Origin: Cupriavidus pauculus
GTDB taxonomy: Bacteria > Pseudomonadota > Gammaproteobacteria > Burkholderiales > Burkholderiaceae
NCBI RefSeq assembly: GCF_003854935.1
Contig: NZ_CP033969.1
Span: forward strand, 992,001 to 1,056,000
Reading direction: 5' to 3'
Length of the DNA: 64,000 nucleotides
Shown here: in pieces, positions 43,726-53,229 of the stretch
How the letters are laid out: every line of letters begins with the position of its first letter
How positions within the stretch are numbered: position 1 is the stretch's first letter
Notes under the pieces: model-generated
What the model was told of the DNA's origin: nothing
Database searches by the model: none
What the model saw: only the letters and a program-made list of their open reading frames with translations
Translations under genes and position numbers: made by a program

Positions 43726-46104
43726 TCAGCCCTGCGGGCGCTGGACGGCTGCCCCGTCGTTGAGCGACAGCGGACGCGGCGGCACCTGCGGCGCCGGCTG
43801 CGGTGCGGGCGCGGCCGGCAGCGTCGGGTCCAGCGGCAGCGGTGCCTGCACCGGCCCGTTGTAGCGCGGATCGACGAACGGCGCCGACGGCGCGTCGGCC
43901 GGCGGCAGCACCGGCGTGTCCTTGTCGCGTACGACCATGTTAGGCGACACGAAGCCCTGCTGCTGGCCGCGGATGTACTCGTAGCGGTCCTGCGTCAGGC
44001 GGTCGGTCGCGCCGGCCGTGCGCATCACGTACGGCCGCAGGAACACCAGCAGGTTGGTCTTCCGGCGGTTCTTGTTCTCGTAGCGGAACAGCGAACCCAG
44101 GTAGGGAATGTCGCCCAGCAGCGGCACCTTCTGCACGCCGTCGCCGTAGCTGTCCTCGATCAGGCCGCCCAGCACGATGATCTGGCCGTCGTCCACCAGC
44201 ACGTTGGTCTCGATCGACCGCACGTTGGTGGTCGGCCCCTGGATCAGCGTGGCCGTGCTGGCCACCACCGACGACGACTCCTGGTAGATCTGCATCTTGA
44301 CCTGGCCGCCTTCGGTGATCTGCGGGCGCACCCGTAGCGTGATGCCGACGTCCTTGCGGTCGAAGGTCTGGAACGGCGATACCGTCGACGTGCTGCCCGT
44401 CTGCGCGTACGAGCCGGTCGTGATCGGAATGTTCTGGCCGATCAGGATCTTGGCTTCCTCGTTCTCCAGCGTGATCAGGTTCGGCGTCGACAGCAGGTTC
44501 ACGCTGTCGTTGGTGCCCAGCGCGCTGATCAGCGCGCCCAGGCCCGACGACCGGTTGACCACGCCGATGTTCAGCCCGCCGATGTCCGGCACGAGCTGCT
44601 GCGCGGCGGCAATGCCGGCCGTGTTGTTGTTCCGGTACAGCAGGCCGGCCAGCGTCAGGTTCAGGATGTTCTGGCCGCCGGTGCCGAAGTTCGTGCCGGC
44701 CACGCCAATCGTGTTGCCGGCCTGGTTGACGATGCCCTGCCACTGGATGCCAAGCTGCTGCGCCTGGGTAGCCGTGACCTCGACGATCATCGTCTCGATG
44801 TAGACCTGCGCGCGGCGCGCGTCCAGGTCGTCGATCACGACGCGCAGGTTGCGGTAGACCGGCTCGCTGGCGGTGATGATCAGCGAGTTGGTCGACTGGT
44901 CGGCCTGGATCGTGCCGCCCGTGGTCGGCTGCTGGTTGACCGCGAACGACGCCGAGAACGCGTTGGAGCCCGTGCCGCTGCCGAAGCCCGAGGACGACGA
45001 CGATCCGCTGCGGTTGTAGCCCGTGGTGCCGCCCGAGTACTGGCCCGCCTGCTGCGTGCCCGTGTTCTGGAACGTGCCCGTGGTGGCGCTGGTGGCGCCG
45101 GCCTGGCCGGGCTGGGCCGTGCTGGCGAACGAGCTGTCGGCCGCGACGATCGCGCGCAGCGTGGCGGCCAGCTTCACGGCGTCGGCGTTCTTGAGCGGCA
45201 CCACCCAGATGTTGCCGGGCCGCGCGAACGGCTGGTCGATCTTCTCGATCAACTGGCGTGCCTGCTGCACGCGCGCACGGCTCGTGGCGCGGATCATCAG
45301 CGAATTGCTACGCGGCTCGGCCACCACGGTGGTCCGCAGCGACGCATCGGTCGCGCCCGCGCCCCCGCCGGCACCGCCGGCCGCCGACGGGTCCAGCAGC
45401 TTCTGCAGCACCACGGCAGCGTCGCTGGCCACGGCATTCTTGAGCGGGATCAATTCCACCTCGCCCGACGCCGGCGCGTCCACGGCCGCGATGATGCGGG
45501 CCAGGCGGCGCAGGTTGTCGGCGTAGTCGGTAATGACCAGCGTGTTGTTGGCCGGGTAGGCGGTAATCGTGTTGTTCGGCGCAATCATCGGCCGCAGCAC
45601 GGGTACCAGGTTGTTGGCCGACTCGTAGTTCAGGCGGAACACCTGCGTCACCACCTGGTCACCCCGGCCGGCGCCGCCGCCGATCACCGTGGGCGAGCCC
45701 TGCAGCTTGGCATCGGCCTCCGGCACGACCTTGGTGAACCCGTTCGACTCGACCATCGCGTAGCCCTGCATGCGCAGCACCGAACCGAGCGTTTCCAGCG
45801 CCTGGGCGCGCGACACCGGCTGCTCGGTCACCAGGTTCACGGTGCCCTTCACGCGCGGGTCGATCACGAAATTCTTGCCCGTGGCCTGGCCCACCGCCTT
45901 GACGACCGATTCCAGGTCGGCGTTGACGAAGTTCAGCACCACCTGGTCGCGGTTGCGCGGCGTGATGTCGTTCGGTTGCGGCACCGGCTGCTGCGGCTGT
46001 GCCCAGGCCAGGGCCGGCGACAGCAGGGACAGGGTGCACAGCAGCGCCGTGGCGCGGGCGCAGGCGGTTCGGACAAGTCGGTGGGTGGATTGCGTGGTCA
46101 TCAT
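43726..46104 (-). CDS. gspD: Type II secretion outer-membrane secretin GspD
   Basis: The 792-residue protein has a signal peptide (cleavage near AWAQ), N0-N3 domains (NFVNADLESVVKAVGQATGKNF onward), a Gly/Ser-rich insertion of about 40 residues in N3 (GYNRSGSSSSSGFGSG), and the secretin core with VPLLGDIPYLGSLFRYENKNRRKTNL near the C-terminus, then a Pro-rich tail. It forms the outer-membrane channel of the T2SS. The next gene downstream is gspE, after 5 bases. Confidence 0.94.
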   Translation of the reverse strand: MMTTQSTHRLVRTACARATALLCTLSLLSPALAWAQPQQPVPQPNDITPRNRDQVVLNFVNADLESVVKAVGQATGKNFVIDPRVKGTVNLVTEQPVSRAQALETLGSVLRMQGYAMVESNGFTKVVPEADAKLQGSPTVIGGGAGRGDQVVTQVFRLNYESANNLVPVLRPMIAPNNTITAYPANNTLVITDYADNLRRLARIIAAVDAPASGEVELIPLKNAVASDAAVVLQKLLDPSAAGGAGGGAGATDASLRTTVVAEPRSNSLMIRATSRARVQQARQLIEKIDQPFARPGNIWVVPLKNADAVKLAATLRAIVAADSSFASTAQPGQAGATSATTGTFQNTGTQQAGQYSGGTTGYNRSGSSSSSGFGSGTGSNAFSASFAVNQQPTTGGTIQADQSTNSLIITASEPVYRNLRVVIDDLDARRAQVYIETMIVEVTATQAQQLGIQWQGIVNQAGNTIGVAGTNFGTGGQNILNLTLAGLLYRNNNTAGIAAAQQLVPDIGGLNIGVVNRSSGLGALISALGTNDSVNLLSTPNLITLENEEAKILIGQNIPITTGSYAQTGSTSTVSPFQTFDRKDVGITLRVRPQITEGGQVKMQIYQESSSVVASTATLIQGPTTNVRSIETNVLVDDGQIIVLGGLIEDSYGDGVQKVPLLGDIPYLGSLFRYENKNRRKTNLLVFLRPYVMRTAGATDRLTQDRYEYIRGQQQGFVSPNMVVRDKDTPVLPPADAPSAPFVDPRYNGPVQAPLPLDPTLPAAPAPQPAPQVPPRPLSLNDGAAVQRPQG

Positions 46105-46138
46105 CGGTTCCAGGCTTGGGCTTCGGCAGCTTCGGCAA

Positions 46139-46945
46139 TCAGAAGCGCAGCCTTGTCACGTTGTTTTCTGTTCGTCCCAGCAGGCTCAGCAGGCCCGCAA
46201 GCTGGGTGGCCGCCTCGGGGTCGGCGTGCGCCGTGCCCTCGAAGCGGGACTGCCGGCCAAGGGTGCCGCTGCCCTCCAGGTGCAGCGGCCCGGCCGTGGT
46301 GCTCAGTTGCAGCTTGCCATCGGCGCCGGTCAGGTCGACCTCCGCGCGATAGCTGCCCAGCGGGCGCAGGCGGCTCACCGCCGCGGACATCTGGTCGAGC
46401 TGCAGCGTCAGATGTCCGAATTTCTGGTTGCCGGCGAACTTGCCCTGCAGCGCGGACCAGTCCACGCGCATCGTGCCGTCCGGGCGCAGCGTGTTGAACG
46501 GCGCGCCGATGCCTTCCAGCAGCGACGCCGGCAGCCGGATGCTGCCCGGCTGCACGGTCCAGCCGGCCGGCGTGGCCGCCACCGTCACGGGTGCGGCCAT
46601 CGCCATGTCCTGTTCCAGCACGATGCGCAGCGTGCCGGCCAGCATCGGCCAGAACGCCACGTCCCACGTGAGCCGGCCCGGCAGGACGGTGGCCGTCTGG
46701 CTGCCCGTGCCCGCCGACAGCGCCAGCGTGGCGCTGCCGTGCCAGAGCGTGCCCGCCGCGTCGGCCAGCAGCACGCGCCGGCCGGTTTCGGTGGCGATGC
46801 GGTCCGCCATCCACGTGGCCGGCATCGATGCCACCACGGTCACCGCTACCGTCGCGACGCCCAGTATCGCCCAGCGCAGCCACTGCCAGCCGCGCGACGC
46901 GCGGGCTTGCCGGCGGGGCAGGCGCAGTGCTTCGAGCCGCGCCAT
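46139..46945 (-). CDS. gspN: Type II secretion protein GspN
   Basis: The 268-residue protein has one N-terminal transmembrane helix (about 20-40), preceded by a basic cytoplasmic segment, and a periplasmic domain with repeated Val/Thr-rich strands (GRRVLLADAAGTLWHGSATLAL, GPLHLEGSGTLG). It matches GspN of Xcp/Gsp systems, which is non-essential in some species. Its start codon overlaps the gspM stop, and gspD follows after 34 bases. Confidence 0.85.
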   Translation of the reverse strand: MARLEALRLPRRQARASRGWQWLRWAILGVATVAVTVVASMPATWMADRIATETGRRVLLADAAGTLWHGSATLALSAGTGSQTATVLPGRLTWDVAFWPMLAGTLRIVLEQDMAMAAPVTVAATPAGWTVQPGSIRLPASLLEGIGAPFNTLRPDGTMRVDWSALQGKFAGNQKFGHLTLQLDQMSAAVSRLRPLGSYRAEVDLTGADGKLQLSTTAGPLHLEGSGTLGRQSRFEGTAHADPEAATQLAGLLSLLGRTENNVTRLRF

Positions 46946-47550
46946 CAGTTGCGGCCGCCGGCACCGGGGCCCTGCAGCGTCGCCGTGACGTTGACCAGCG
47001 CCGTGGCGCCAACATAGCTGATGCGCGCGTCGGTCACCTTGAGGCGCTGCTGCGCGCGCACGTCCTGCAGCCAGCTTGCCACGGCGCCGAACGGCACCTT
47101 GTCCAGCTGGACCTGCACGGCGTTGTCGCCGGTGGCGGCCAGCCGCGTGGCCTTCAGGCCGTGCTGGTCCAGGTTGTCCTGCAGCGCCTGCGTCAGCGCA
47201 TCGCCGCGTAGCGACGGTGCCGGACTGGCCTGCAGGCCGCGCGCTTCCTGCGCCAGCGTTTCCATTTCGGCCAGGTCCGCACGCTGGGCGGGCAGGTTGC
47301 GGATCAGGCGGTCGCGGCCCGTGGCGGCCGGCTCCCAGAGCACGAGGTAGCCGAATACCAGGACCAGCACGACCGTGCCGCCGCCCAGGATGGCCTGCTC
47401 GCGCGGGTTGCGGGCGTTCCAGAAGGTGTCAAACCGCTCGCGCCAGGCGGGCGGCACGCGCGGCCGCAGGCGGGCCAGCCGGGCGGCCGGGCTGTTGCCG
47501 GCGGGCCGGGCGGCAGGCTTTGCGGGGTTGGTGGGCTTGGCGGGCGTCAT
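46945..47550 (-). CDS. gspM: Type II secretion protein GspM
   Basis: The 201-residue protein has a Pro/Ala-rich N-terminal tail of about 35 residues, one transmembrane helix near 54-73 (ILGGGTVVLVLVFGYLVLW) and a periplasmic coiled-coil plus ferredoxin-like domain (RLIRNLPAQRADLAEMETLA). It links GspL to the platform. The start ATG overlaps the gspL stop (ATGA), which fixes it. Confidence 0.86.
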   Translation of the reverse strand: MTPAKPTNPAKPAARPAGNSPAARLARLRPRVPPAWRERFDTFWNARNPREQAILGGGTVVLVLVFGYLVLWEPAATGRDRLIRNLPAQRADLAEMETLAQEARGLQASPAPSLRGDALTQALQDNLDQHGLKATRLAATGDNAVQVQLDKVPFGAVASWLQDVRAQQRLKVTDARISYVGATALVNVTATLQGPGAGGRN

Positions 47551-49130
47551 GATGCGGCCCTGCCCGGCGCCTTGCCTTCGGCGCGCGATTCGCTGCGGAT
47601 CGTCCAGCGCGATCCCGGCGGTGTGGGAGCCCCGCCCGCGCGGACGGCGGCGTCGGGTGGCGTCTTGTCTTCTTCCATCTGTAGGCCCGCCTGCCGCACG
47701 GCGCTGCGCAGGGCGTTGGTGTTGGTGCCGGCCTTGAGCGCGACGTAGAGCGTGCCGGCACGGTAGTCGAGCTGCAGCAGCGCGTCCGGCGGCAGGCTCT
47801 GCGCGGCGCGCGCGAAGCCATCGGCCAGCGGCAGGAAATCGCCCGGCGTGCTGCGGCCGCTGGCGGTGCGAAGCTGTTCGATCTGGCGGCGCATCAGCAG
47901 CGGCGGCTCGGCCACGGGCGGGACGTTCGGAAAGGCGGTGTGCAGGATGTCGACCTGGGCGGCCTCGATGCGCCGCGATTCCTGGCGCAACATCAGCCAC
48001 TGGGCGTTCATGCCGATGATCTGGACCAGCACCAGCGCCACGGCCAGTGCCACCGGCAGGCGCCAGGCCAGCAGGTTCCAGCGGTCCATCGTGCCCTGGG
48101 CGAATTCGAACTGGGCCAGGTCGACCTGCGGCTCGCGCAGGCAGGCTTCGGCGCCGGCCAGCCAGATGCGCCAGTCTTCGGAAATCCGCGATGCCCGCGC
48201 GATGCGGCGCTGGTTGCGCAGCGCCGGCACGGGCGCGTGGGCCAGGGCCGCCTTGTCGCCGTGCCATTCGCCGGCCGGGGCCAGGGCCTGCCACGCGGCC
48301 AGCGCCTGGTCGTTGAGCAGCAGGCCGTAGCCGTCGTAGGGGCCGGTGCGGACCGTGAGCTGCCACAGCCGGGCCGATTCGGCGGCGGCGGGCGGGGGCG
48401 CGGCGGCGTCGAGTAGTCCGGCCGACGGGGCCAGTGCCGACGCGGCGGCTTCCACGACCAGCGTGGCGGCCGGTACCGGTTCGTCCGGCACCACGGGCGC
48501 CTGCGGCACGGCCGGGGCGGGCGCCGGCTCGGCGCCTTGGGCCAGCGTGGGCGCGGCGCCTTCGGCCAGGGCCGGTTCGGGCAATTCGGCCGCAGCCGGG
48601 GTCTCGGCTTCGGGTTCGGGTTCGGCTTCCGCTTCGGCCAGCGGCAGGCAAAGCTGCGCGGGCAGCACGCTGCGGCGGCGGTGCTTGTGTTCGGCGAACT
48701 GGTCCAGCGCGGCGCGCAGCCAGGCGCGGTCGGTCACCATCAGCAGGCGGCGGCGCGGGCCGCGCGCCGGGGCGGACGGGTCCAGCGCGGGGCCCAGCGC
48801 GATGTGGCAGGGCGCGGCGTCGGTGGCCAGCACGTCTTCGATCAGGTTCGGCAGCGCCAGCCGCAGGCGGGCCGGCGGCAGCGGCGGGACCATCGCGGCG
48901 GTCAGCAGCACGTCGCTGGCGGCGACGATCAGGACCAGGCGGTCCGCGGCGGGCATGTCGGCGGGCAGTCCGTGGCCTTCGCGCAACAGCTCGGGCGCCG
49001 GCGGCGTGGCGCCGGGCCGGCTTTTCTCGGCGGAAGCCCGTACCAGCGCAAACGGCATCGCGCCAAACTGCCACGGTTGCGGCTGGTCATGCGGCCGGTG
49101 CGGCAGGCGGACGTAGAGCGTGGTACTCAA
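47547..49130 (-). CDS. gspL: Type II secretion protein GspL
   Basis: The 527-residue protein has a cytoplasmic actin-like half (STTLYVRLPHRPHD start; RRLLMVTDRAWLRAALDQF), a disordered Ala/Pro/Glu-rich insert of about 60 residues, one transmembrane helix near 355-375 and a periplasmic domain containing LPPDALLQLDYRAGTLYVAL. I use a TTG start at the canonical beginning of the family, preceded by AGGGA; an ATG start upstream would add about 29 unrelated residues. It recruits GspE to the membrane. Confidence 0.84.
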   Translation of the reverse strand: MSTTLYVRLPHRPHDQPQPWQFGAMPFALVRASAEKSRPGATPPAPELLREGHGLPADMPAADRLVLIVAASDVLLTAAMVPPLPPARLRLALPNLIEDVLATDAAPCHIALGPALDPSAPARGPRRRLLMVTDRAWLRAALDQFAEHKHRRRSVLPAQLCLPLAEAEAEPEPEAETPAAAELPEPALAEGAAPTLAQGAEPAPAPAVPQAPVVPDEPVPAATLVVEAAASALAPSAGLLDAAAPPPAAAESARLWQLTVRTGPYDGYGLLLNDQALAAWQALAPAGEWHGDKAALAHAPVPALRNQRRIARASRISEDWRIWLAGAEACLREPQVDLAQFEFAQGTMDRWNLLAWRLPVALAVALVLVQIIGMNAQWLMLRQESRRIEAAQVDILHTAFPNVPPVAEPPLLMRRQIEQLRTASGRSTPGDFLPLADGFARAAQSLPPDALLQLDYRAGTLYVALKAGTNTNALRSAVRQAGLQMEEDKTPPDAAVRAGGAPTPPGSRWTIRSESRAEGKAPGRAAS

Positions 49131-49374
49131 GATTTCCCTGTTATCAGTGGCGAAGTCGCGCTGGAGGCGCCTGGGAGCTGCGATGGGCCCCGGAATGCCG
49201 TCCTGGGCGGGCGCCACGGTGGCGCGCGGCAGGGTGCCGCGGTGGGCCGGGCTCGGTGCAGCAGCATACCTTGCCTGTGTGACTTAACCGCGTCAATAGC
49301 TACCCATCTGATTCTGCGGAAGGATGACGCCGACACGCATCGGGGCAAAAACCGGCTTGCGGCCCGGCGGCGTT

Positions 49375-50385
49375 TCAGCGTTGCGCGGGCATGGCGTCGG
49401 CGTCGCGTACCCAGACGATGCGCGTACTGCTGCCGCTGCCCACCACGTCCGGCCGGTAGACCAGCGACACCTTGAGCCGCCGCGCCCGGTCGTGCCGCAC
49501 CAGGCCGTAGATCAGGAAGTAGCGGGTTTTTACATCCACGGTGCCCGCGGAAGCGTCCGCCTGCGGGGCGATGCCACGGAGCTGGTTGGTGATGTCGCCC
49601 GTATTCCGGAAGTAGCTGCGGTCCCGCTGGCGCACCAGCTCGCGCGCGCGGTCGATCGGCAGCTTGTCGATCACCGCCGCCAGCACCTCGGCCTCGGCGG
49701 TATTGGCGTTGACCAGCGTGCGCTCCGGCAGCACCGTGACAAACGGCTCCAGCACCGCGATCATCGCCGGGGTGTAGCCGGGGATGGCCAGCAGGTCCTC
49801 GATGCTGTCGGGCGGGCGGGGCGCCGGCTGGCCGTTCGTCGATACGCCGCGCGCGGCGCGCAGGAAATACTGCGCCGTGGGCTCCGCCAGCCCGGCGTTC
49901 ATGCCGAGCGTTTGAAGCAGGCGCCGGAAGGCCGCGAGGCTGACGGGATTGACGTTGACGACCCGCCCCGTGGCGTCGGCCTGCCATTCATAGAGGTTGG
50001 TCAGGTTGAAGCGCGCCTGGGCGTCGAGGATCCGGCCCGAGACGAACGACGTCTCGCCGCCTTCGGCCGTGCTGACGCCGGCGCCCAGGAAGTCGGACAG
50101 CCGGGTTTCGGCCACGGGCACTGACCACGGCTCGCCCAGGTAGTCGACCTGCGAGCGGCGCTGGTCGTCGCGCAGGATCAGCCGCGACCAGTCGACGGCC
50201 GCCTTCTCGATCCACGCGGCCTGGGCCACCAGGCGCTGGTTCTCGATGGAGCGGATCTGCACCTGCTGGCGCCAGAGCATGCCCGAGACCACGACCACGG
50301 CCAGCGTCACCATCAGCAGCGCGGTGACCACGGCGGCGCCGTGCTGGCGCGACAGTGGGCGGAAGCGGGTGGCGCGCGTCATCAC
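49375..50385 (-). CDS. gspK: Type II secretion minor pseudopilin GspK
   Basis: The 336-residue protein has a short positively charged leader and a type IV pilin-like helix (GAAVVTALLMVTLAVVVVSG, about 16-35, lacking the Glu+5 of other pilins as usual for GspK). A large helical domain with DSIEDLLAIPGYTPAMIAVL (helix-hairpin-helix-like) and LVNANTAEAEVLAAVI follows. It caps the pseudopilus tip with GspI and GspJ. It overlaps gspJ by four bases. Confidence 0.9.
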   Translation of the reverse strand: MMTRATRFRPLSRQHGAAVVTALLMVTLAVVVVSGMLWRQQVQIRSIENQRLVAQAAWIEKAAVDWSRLILRDDQRRSQVDYLGEPWSVPVAETRLSDFLGAGVSTAEGGETSFVSGRILDAQARFNLTNLYEWQADATGRVVNVNPVSLAAFRRLLQTLGMNAGLAEPTAQYFLRAARGVSTNGQPAPRPPDSIEDLLAIPGYTPAMIAVLEPFVTVLPERTLVNANTAEAEVLAAVIDKLPIDRARELVRQRDRSYFRNTGDITNQLRGIAPQADASAGTVDVKTRYFLIYGLVRHDRARRLKVSLVYRPDVVGSGSSTRIVWVRDADAMPAQR

Positions 50386-51119
50386 ATCCCCGTCATGCAG
50401 ACTTTCTGGAACTGGCGCGGCGTGTCGCCGTCGCCCATCCGGGCCAGCACGGTCAGTTCCACCGCGCGCAGCGACACGGCGTCAGAAAAGGTCGATGCCT
50501 GCGCGTCGCTGGCGCCGGTGGCCTGGGCGGCCGCCGCCGCCGCGCTGGCCGCCGCGTTGCCCTGCACCAGCGCCGTGCGCACGCGGTTGCTGTCGACCAC
50601 CCAGCCCACCGGCTCCACCCAGGCGCGGGCCGAAAGCTGGTCGGCCTGGCCCAGCAGCGGCCGCACCTGCACGCCGGTGCTGCCGGCCTGCCGCAGCGCC
50701 AGCAGCGCGCTTTGCACGTCGTTGCGGGAAATGGCGGCGCGGCTGGCCACGCGCACCACGGTGTCGCCGTCGAGCCGGTACGCCACCACCTGCCACGTCG
50801 GCGGCTGGCCTTCGTCGCGGCGGTCGCGCACCATCAGCAACTGGTTCGGAGCGATCTCGACCGGGCTGGCCTGCAGTTGCGCGGGCTGCGCCAGGTGTTC
50901 GCAATCGGACTGGAACTGGCCGTAGAGGACCTTGAGCGCGTCGAGCCGGGCGTCGTGGTCGATCAGCCGCTCGCGCGTGCGGGTCAGGGAATCGAGCGCG
51001 CGCCAGCCGATGACGGCCATCACCGCCAGCAGCGTGATGGCCACCAGCATCTCCAGCAGCGTGAAGCCGCGCGGGCGGGCGCGGCGGAGGCGGCGCTCAG
51101 AGGACATTGCGGGATTCAT
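50382..51119 (-). CDS. gspJ: Type II secretion minor pseudopilin GspJ
   Basis: The 245-residue protein has the prepilin peptidase motif RGFTLLEMLVA (cleavage before Phe, Glu+5) after a leader of 13 or 17 residues, depending on which of two in-frame ATGs (51119 or 51107) is used. The rest is a GspJ-type beta-sheet domain. It overlaps the gspI end. It forms the tip complex with GspI and GspK. Confidence 0.88.
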   Translation of the reverse strand: MNPAMSSERRLRRARPRGFTLLEMLVAITLLAVMAVIGWRALDSLTRTRERLIDHDARLDALKVLYGQFQSDCEHLAQPAQLQASPVEIAPNQLLMVRDRRDEGQPPTWQVVAYRLDGDTVVRVASRAAISRNDVQSALLALRQAGSTGVQVRPLLGQADQLSARAWVEPVGWVVDSNRVRTALVQGNAAASAAAAAAQATGASDAQASTFSDAVSLRAVELTVLARMGDGDTPRQFQKVCMTGM

Positions 51120-51495
51120 TGGGCACCAGCGTCACCAGCCACGCCAGCCGTACCGACTTGTTGGTGGCCGATGGATACACGGCGATCTCGACGCGCCGGA
51201 ACGACGGGTTGGGCGTGCCCGAGATCGATTCCTCGCACCACAGCGCCACGCCGCCCTGCGGGCAGTCGTAGCCGCGCGTGCCCGGTTCGGGCCAGGTCTT
51301 GGACAGCCGCAGCGTGGCCAGGTGGTTCTCGGCGCTGAACTCGGCCAGCATGCGCTGCTGCAGCGACGCGCTGGACTCGGTCATCGACCCCATCGCGCGC
51401 ATGGCGGCGGTCAGCGCGACGGCCAGGATGGTCAGCGCCACCAGTACCTCGATCAGCGTGAAGCCGGCCGGGGCCGGGCGGGGGCGCCGACTCAT
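51097..51495 (-). CDS. gspI: Type II secretion minor pseudopilin GspI
   Basis: The 132-residue protein starts MSRRPRPAPAGFTLIEVLVA, a pilin leader with Glu+5 and peptidase cleavage after Gly. The C-terminal part contains CPQGGVALWCEES, a pair of Cys that may form a disulfide. Its start overlaps the gspH stop by four bases. Confidence 0.9.
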   Translation of the reverse strand: MSRRPRPAPAGFTLIEVLVALTILAVALTAAMRAMGSMTESSASLQQRMLAEFSAENHLATLRLSKTWPEPGTRGYDCPQGGVALWCEESISGTPNPSFRRVEIAVYPSATNKSVRLAWLVTLVPNESRNVL

Positions 51496-52004
51496 TGCGT
51501 CACCGTGGCCACGTAGCGGCCGCTGCCGTCGCCGGCCACATCCACGCGGATGTCGCCGCGGGTGAGCACCAGCCGCTGCGGTTCGTCGATCAGTTCACGG
51601 CCGAAGATCAGGCGCACGGGGCCGTTGCCAGGCTGGCGGCCGCCCTGGACTATCACGGCGCCGTCCAGCGGAATGCGCCAGCGGCCTGGCGCAAAGACGT
51701 CGGTGCGCAGCGGCACCCAGCCCTGCGGCGTGGATTCCAGAAAGCGCCATCCCGTGGCGTCGCCTTCCCAGGCCAGCGGCCGGGCGCCTAGCTGTGCGTC
51801 TTCCTGGGCGAGTTCGAACAGGCGGGCGATGCGCTGGCCGTCATCGAGCACACGGCCGCGGTCGTTGGGCGTGGCGTTGACGGCCACCAGGGAAATGACG
51901 ATGCCGGCGATCACCATGACCACCAGCAGTTCGAGCAGCGTGAAGCCGCGCGGCCGGCGACGCTGGAGAAAGGCGGCCTGGCCGCGCGGCGTCGCCGGCA
52001 TCAT
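51492..52004 (-). CDS. gspH: Type II secretion minor pseudopilin GspH
   Basis: The 170-residue protein has a long basic leader (about 19 residues) then RGFTLLELLVVMVIAGIVIS with Glu+5, and a GspH-type beta-rich domain (FELAQEDAQLGARPLAWEGD). It lies 15 bases after gspG and overlaps gspI. Confidence 0.88.
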   Translation of the reverse strand: MMPATPRGQAAFLQRRRPRGFTLLELLVVMVIAGIVISLVAVNATPNDRGRVLDDGQRIARLFELAQEDAQLGARPLAWEGDATGWRFLESTPQGWVPLRTDVFAPGRWRIPLDGAVIVQGGRQPGNGPVRLIFGRELIDEPQRLVLTRGDIRVDVAGDGSGRYVATVTQ

Positions 52005-52019
52005 GAGGAAAGTGGGCGC

Positions 52020-52454
52020 TTATTCCCAGTTGCCGATGTCGGCGTCGTTGCCGCTGCCGCCGGCCTGCCCGTCGGCGGCCAGGCTGAAGACGTCGATCTC
52101 GCCGCGCACACCGGGGTTCAGGTACTGGTACGGGTGGCCCCACGGGTCTTTCGGCAGCTTTTCCAGGTAGCCGCCGCCCTTCCAGTTGTTCGGCACCGGC
52201 TCGGTGGTGGGCTTGCTGACCAGCGCGGCCAGGCCCTGCTCGGTGGTGGGATAGCGGCCATTGTCCAGGCGGTACAGCTTCAGCGCCTGCATGATCGACG
52301 AGATGTCCTGGCGCGCGGCCACGATGCGGGCCTCGTCGGGGCGGCTCATGATCTTCGGCACGACCAGCGCCGCGAGCACGCCCAGGATCACGATCACGAC
52401 CATGATCTCGATCAGCGTGAAGCCACGGGCGCGGCGGCGGGGAGCGTTCTGCAT
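52020..52454 (-). CDS. gspG: Type II secretion major pseudopilin GspG
   Basis: The 144-residue protein has a short leader, [20 protein letters not shown] with Glu+5, then [41 protein letters not shown] and a C-terminal [13 protein letters not shown] calcium-loop segment, all typical of the major pseudopilin. Start 52454 gives the normal leader length; an upstream ATG at 52484 is also possible. It is the first gene of the leftward gsp operon, so the promoter lies in 52455-52660, next to nsrR. Confidence 0.93.
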   Translation of the reverse strand: MQNAPRRRARGFTLIEIMVVIVILGVLAALVVPKIMSRPDEARIVAARQDISSIMQALKLYRLDNGRYPTTEQGLAALVSKPTTEPVPNNWKGGGYLEKLPKDPWGHPYQYLNPGVRGEIDVFSLAADGQAGGSGNDADIGNWE

Positions 52455-52637
52455 GGCGGAAGGCTGGAGGACGGTTCTGCGCATCGGTTGGTATGCCTTG
52501 ATGTCAGGAGTGGACGATATGGTGGGAGAGTATAACCCTCGTCTCATGACCATTTGGTGTGCCGGGAGCGGCGCAGGTGCCGCAATCCGGCCATGGGCGT
52601 GCCGGTGCCGCCGCAGCCATGTGCAATTGCAACAAAA

Positions 52638-52660
52638 ATCTTGCATTGCAGATGCACGTT
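52638..52660. promoter_or_regulatory. NsrR-type operator upstream of nsrR
   Basis: TTGCAT (52641-52646) and ATGCAC (52652-52657) are spaced 11 bases apart, the spacing of the NsrR consensus AANATGCATTTNAAATGCATNTT. Each half-site differs from ATGCAT at one position, and the following GTT fits the consensus end. It lies 20 bases before the preferred nsrR start, consistent with autoregulation. Confidence 0.55.
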
Positions 52661-52679
52661 AACTATGATTCCCGTCAAG

Positions 52680-53135
52680 ATGCAACTGACCCGATTCTCC
52701 GACTACGCGCTGCGCCTGCTGATGTATGTCTCGCGCGGCGACGGCACCCGGCCCATCACGATCGCCGAGGTAGGCCAGCAATTCGACATTTCGCACAACC
52801 ACCTTGTCAAGGTGGCGGCGCGGCTGTCGAAGCTGGGCTGGATCTCGGCCACGCGCGGGCGCCATGGCGGCCTGCAGATGGGCCCCGGCGCCGGCAAGCT
52901 GTCGATCGGAACGATCCTGCGCGAGCTGGAAGGCCACAAGTCGATCATCGACTGCTCCGAACCCGCGTGCGCGCTGCACGGCAATTGCCGGCTCAAGCGC
53001 GCGCTGGACCAGGCGGAGGAGGCGTTCTACCAGGCGCTGGACGGCGTGACGCTGGACGATGTGTCCGGCAACAGCCGCACGGCAGAGTCGATCATCAACC
53101 TGCATCGCGATTTCCTGAGCCGGCGCGCGGCTTGA
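52680..53135 (+). CDS. nsrR: Rrf2-family nitric oxide-sensing repressor NsrR
   Basis: The 151-residue protein starts MQLTRFSDYALRLLMYVSRG, typical of NsrR, with the winged helix-turn-helix HNHLVKVAARLSKLGWI and an iron-sulfur cysteine set CSEPACALHGNC (three Cys). NO destroys the cluster and releases DNA. An upstream in-frame ATG at 52665 is possible but the family begins here. hmp lies 94 bases downstream and NsrR-type operators precede both genes. Confidence 0.92.
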   Translation: MQLTRFSDYALRLLMYVSRGDGTRPITIAEVGQQFDISHNHLVKVAARLSKLGWISATRGRHGGLQMGPGAGKLSIGTILRELEGHKSIIDCSEPACALHGNCRLKRALDQAEEAFYQALDGVTLDDVSGNSRTAESIINLHRDFLSRRAA

Positions 53136-53186
53136 GGACGGGGCAAGACCCCGCCGCAGGCAGCCGCCGGTTTTATTGTGCGAGAA

Positions 53187-53209
53187 AACATGCATACAAG
53201 ATGCATGAA
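53187..53209. promoter_or_regulatory. NsrR-type operator upstream of hmp
   Basis: Two perfect ATGCAT half-sites (53190-53195 and 53201-53206) are spaced exactly 11 bases apart, flanked by AAC and GAA, giving a good match to the NsrR consensus core. It ends 20 bases before the hmp ATG, where repression would block the promoter or early transcription. Confidence 0.7.
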
Positions 53210-53229
53210 ATAACAAGGAGTCCTTTCTG

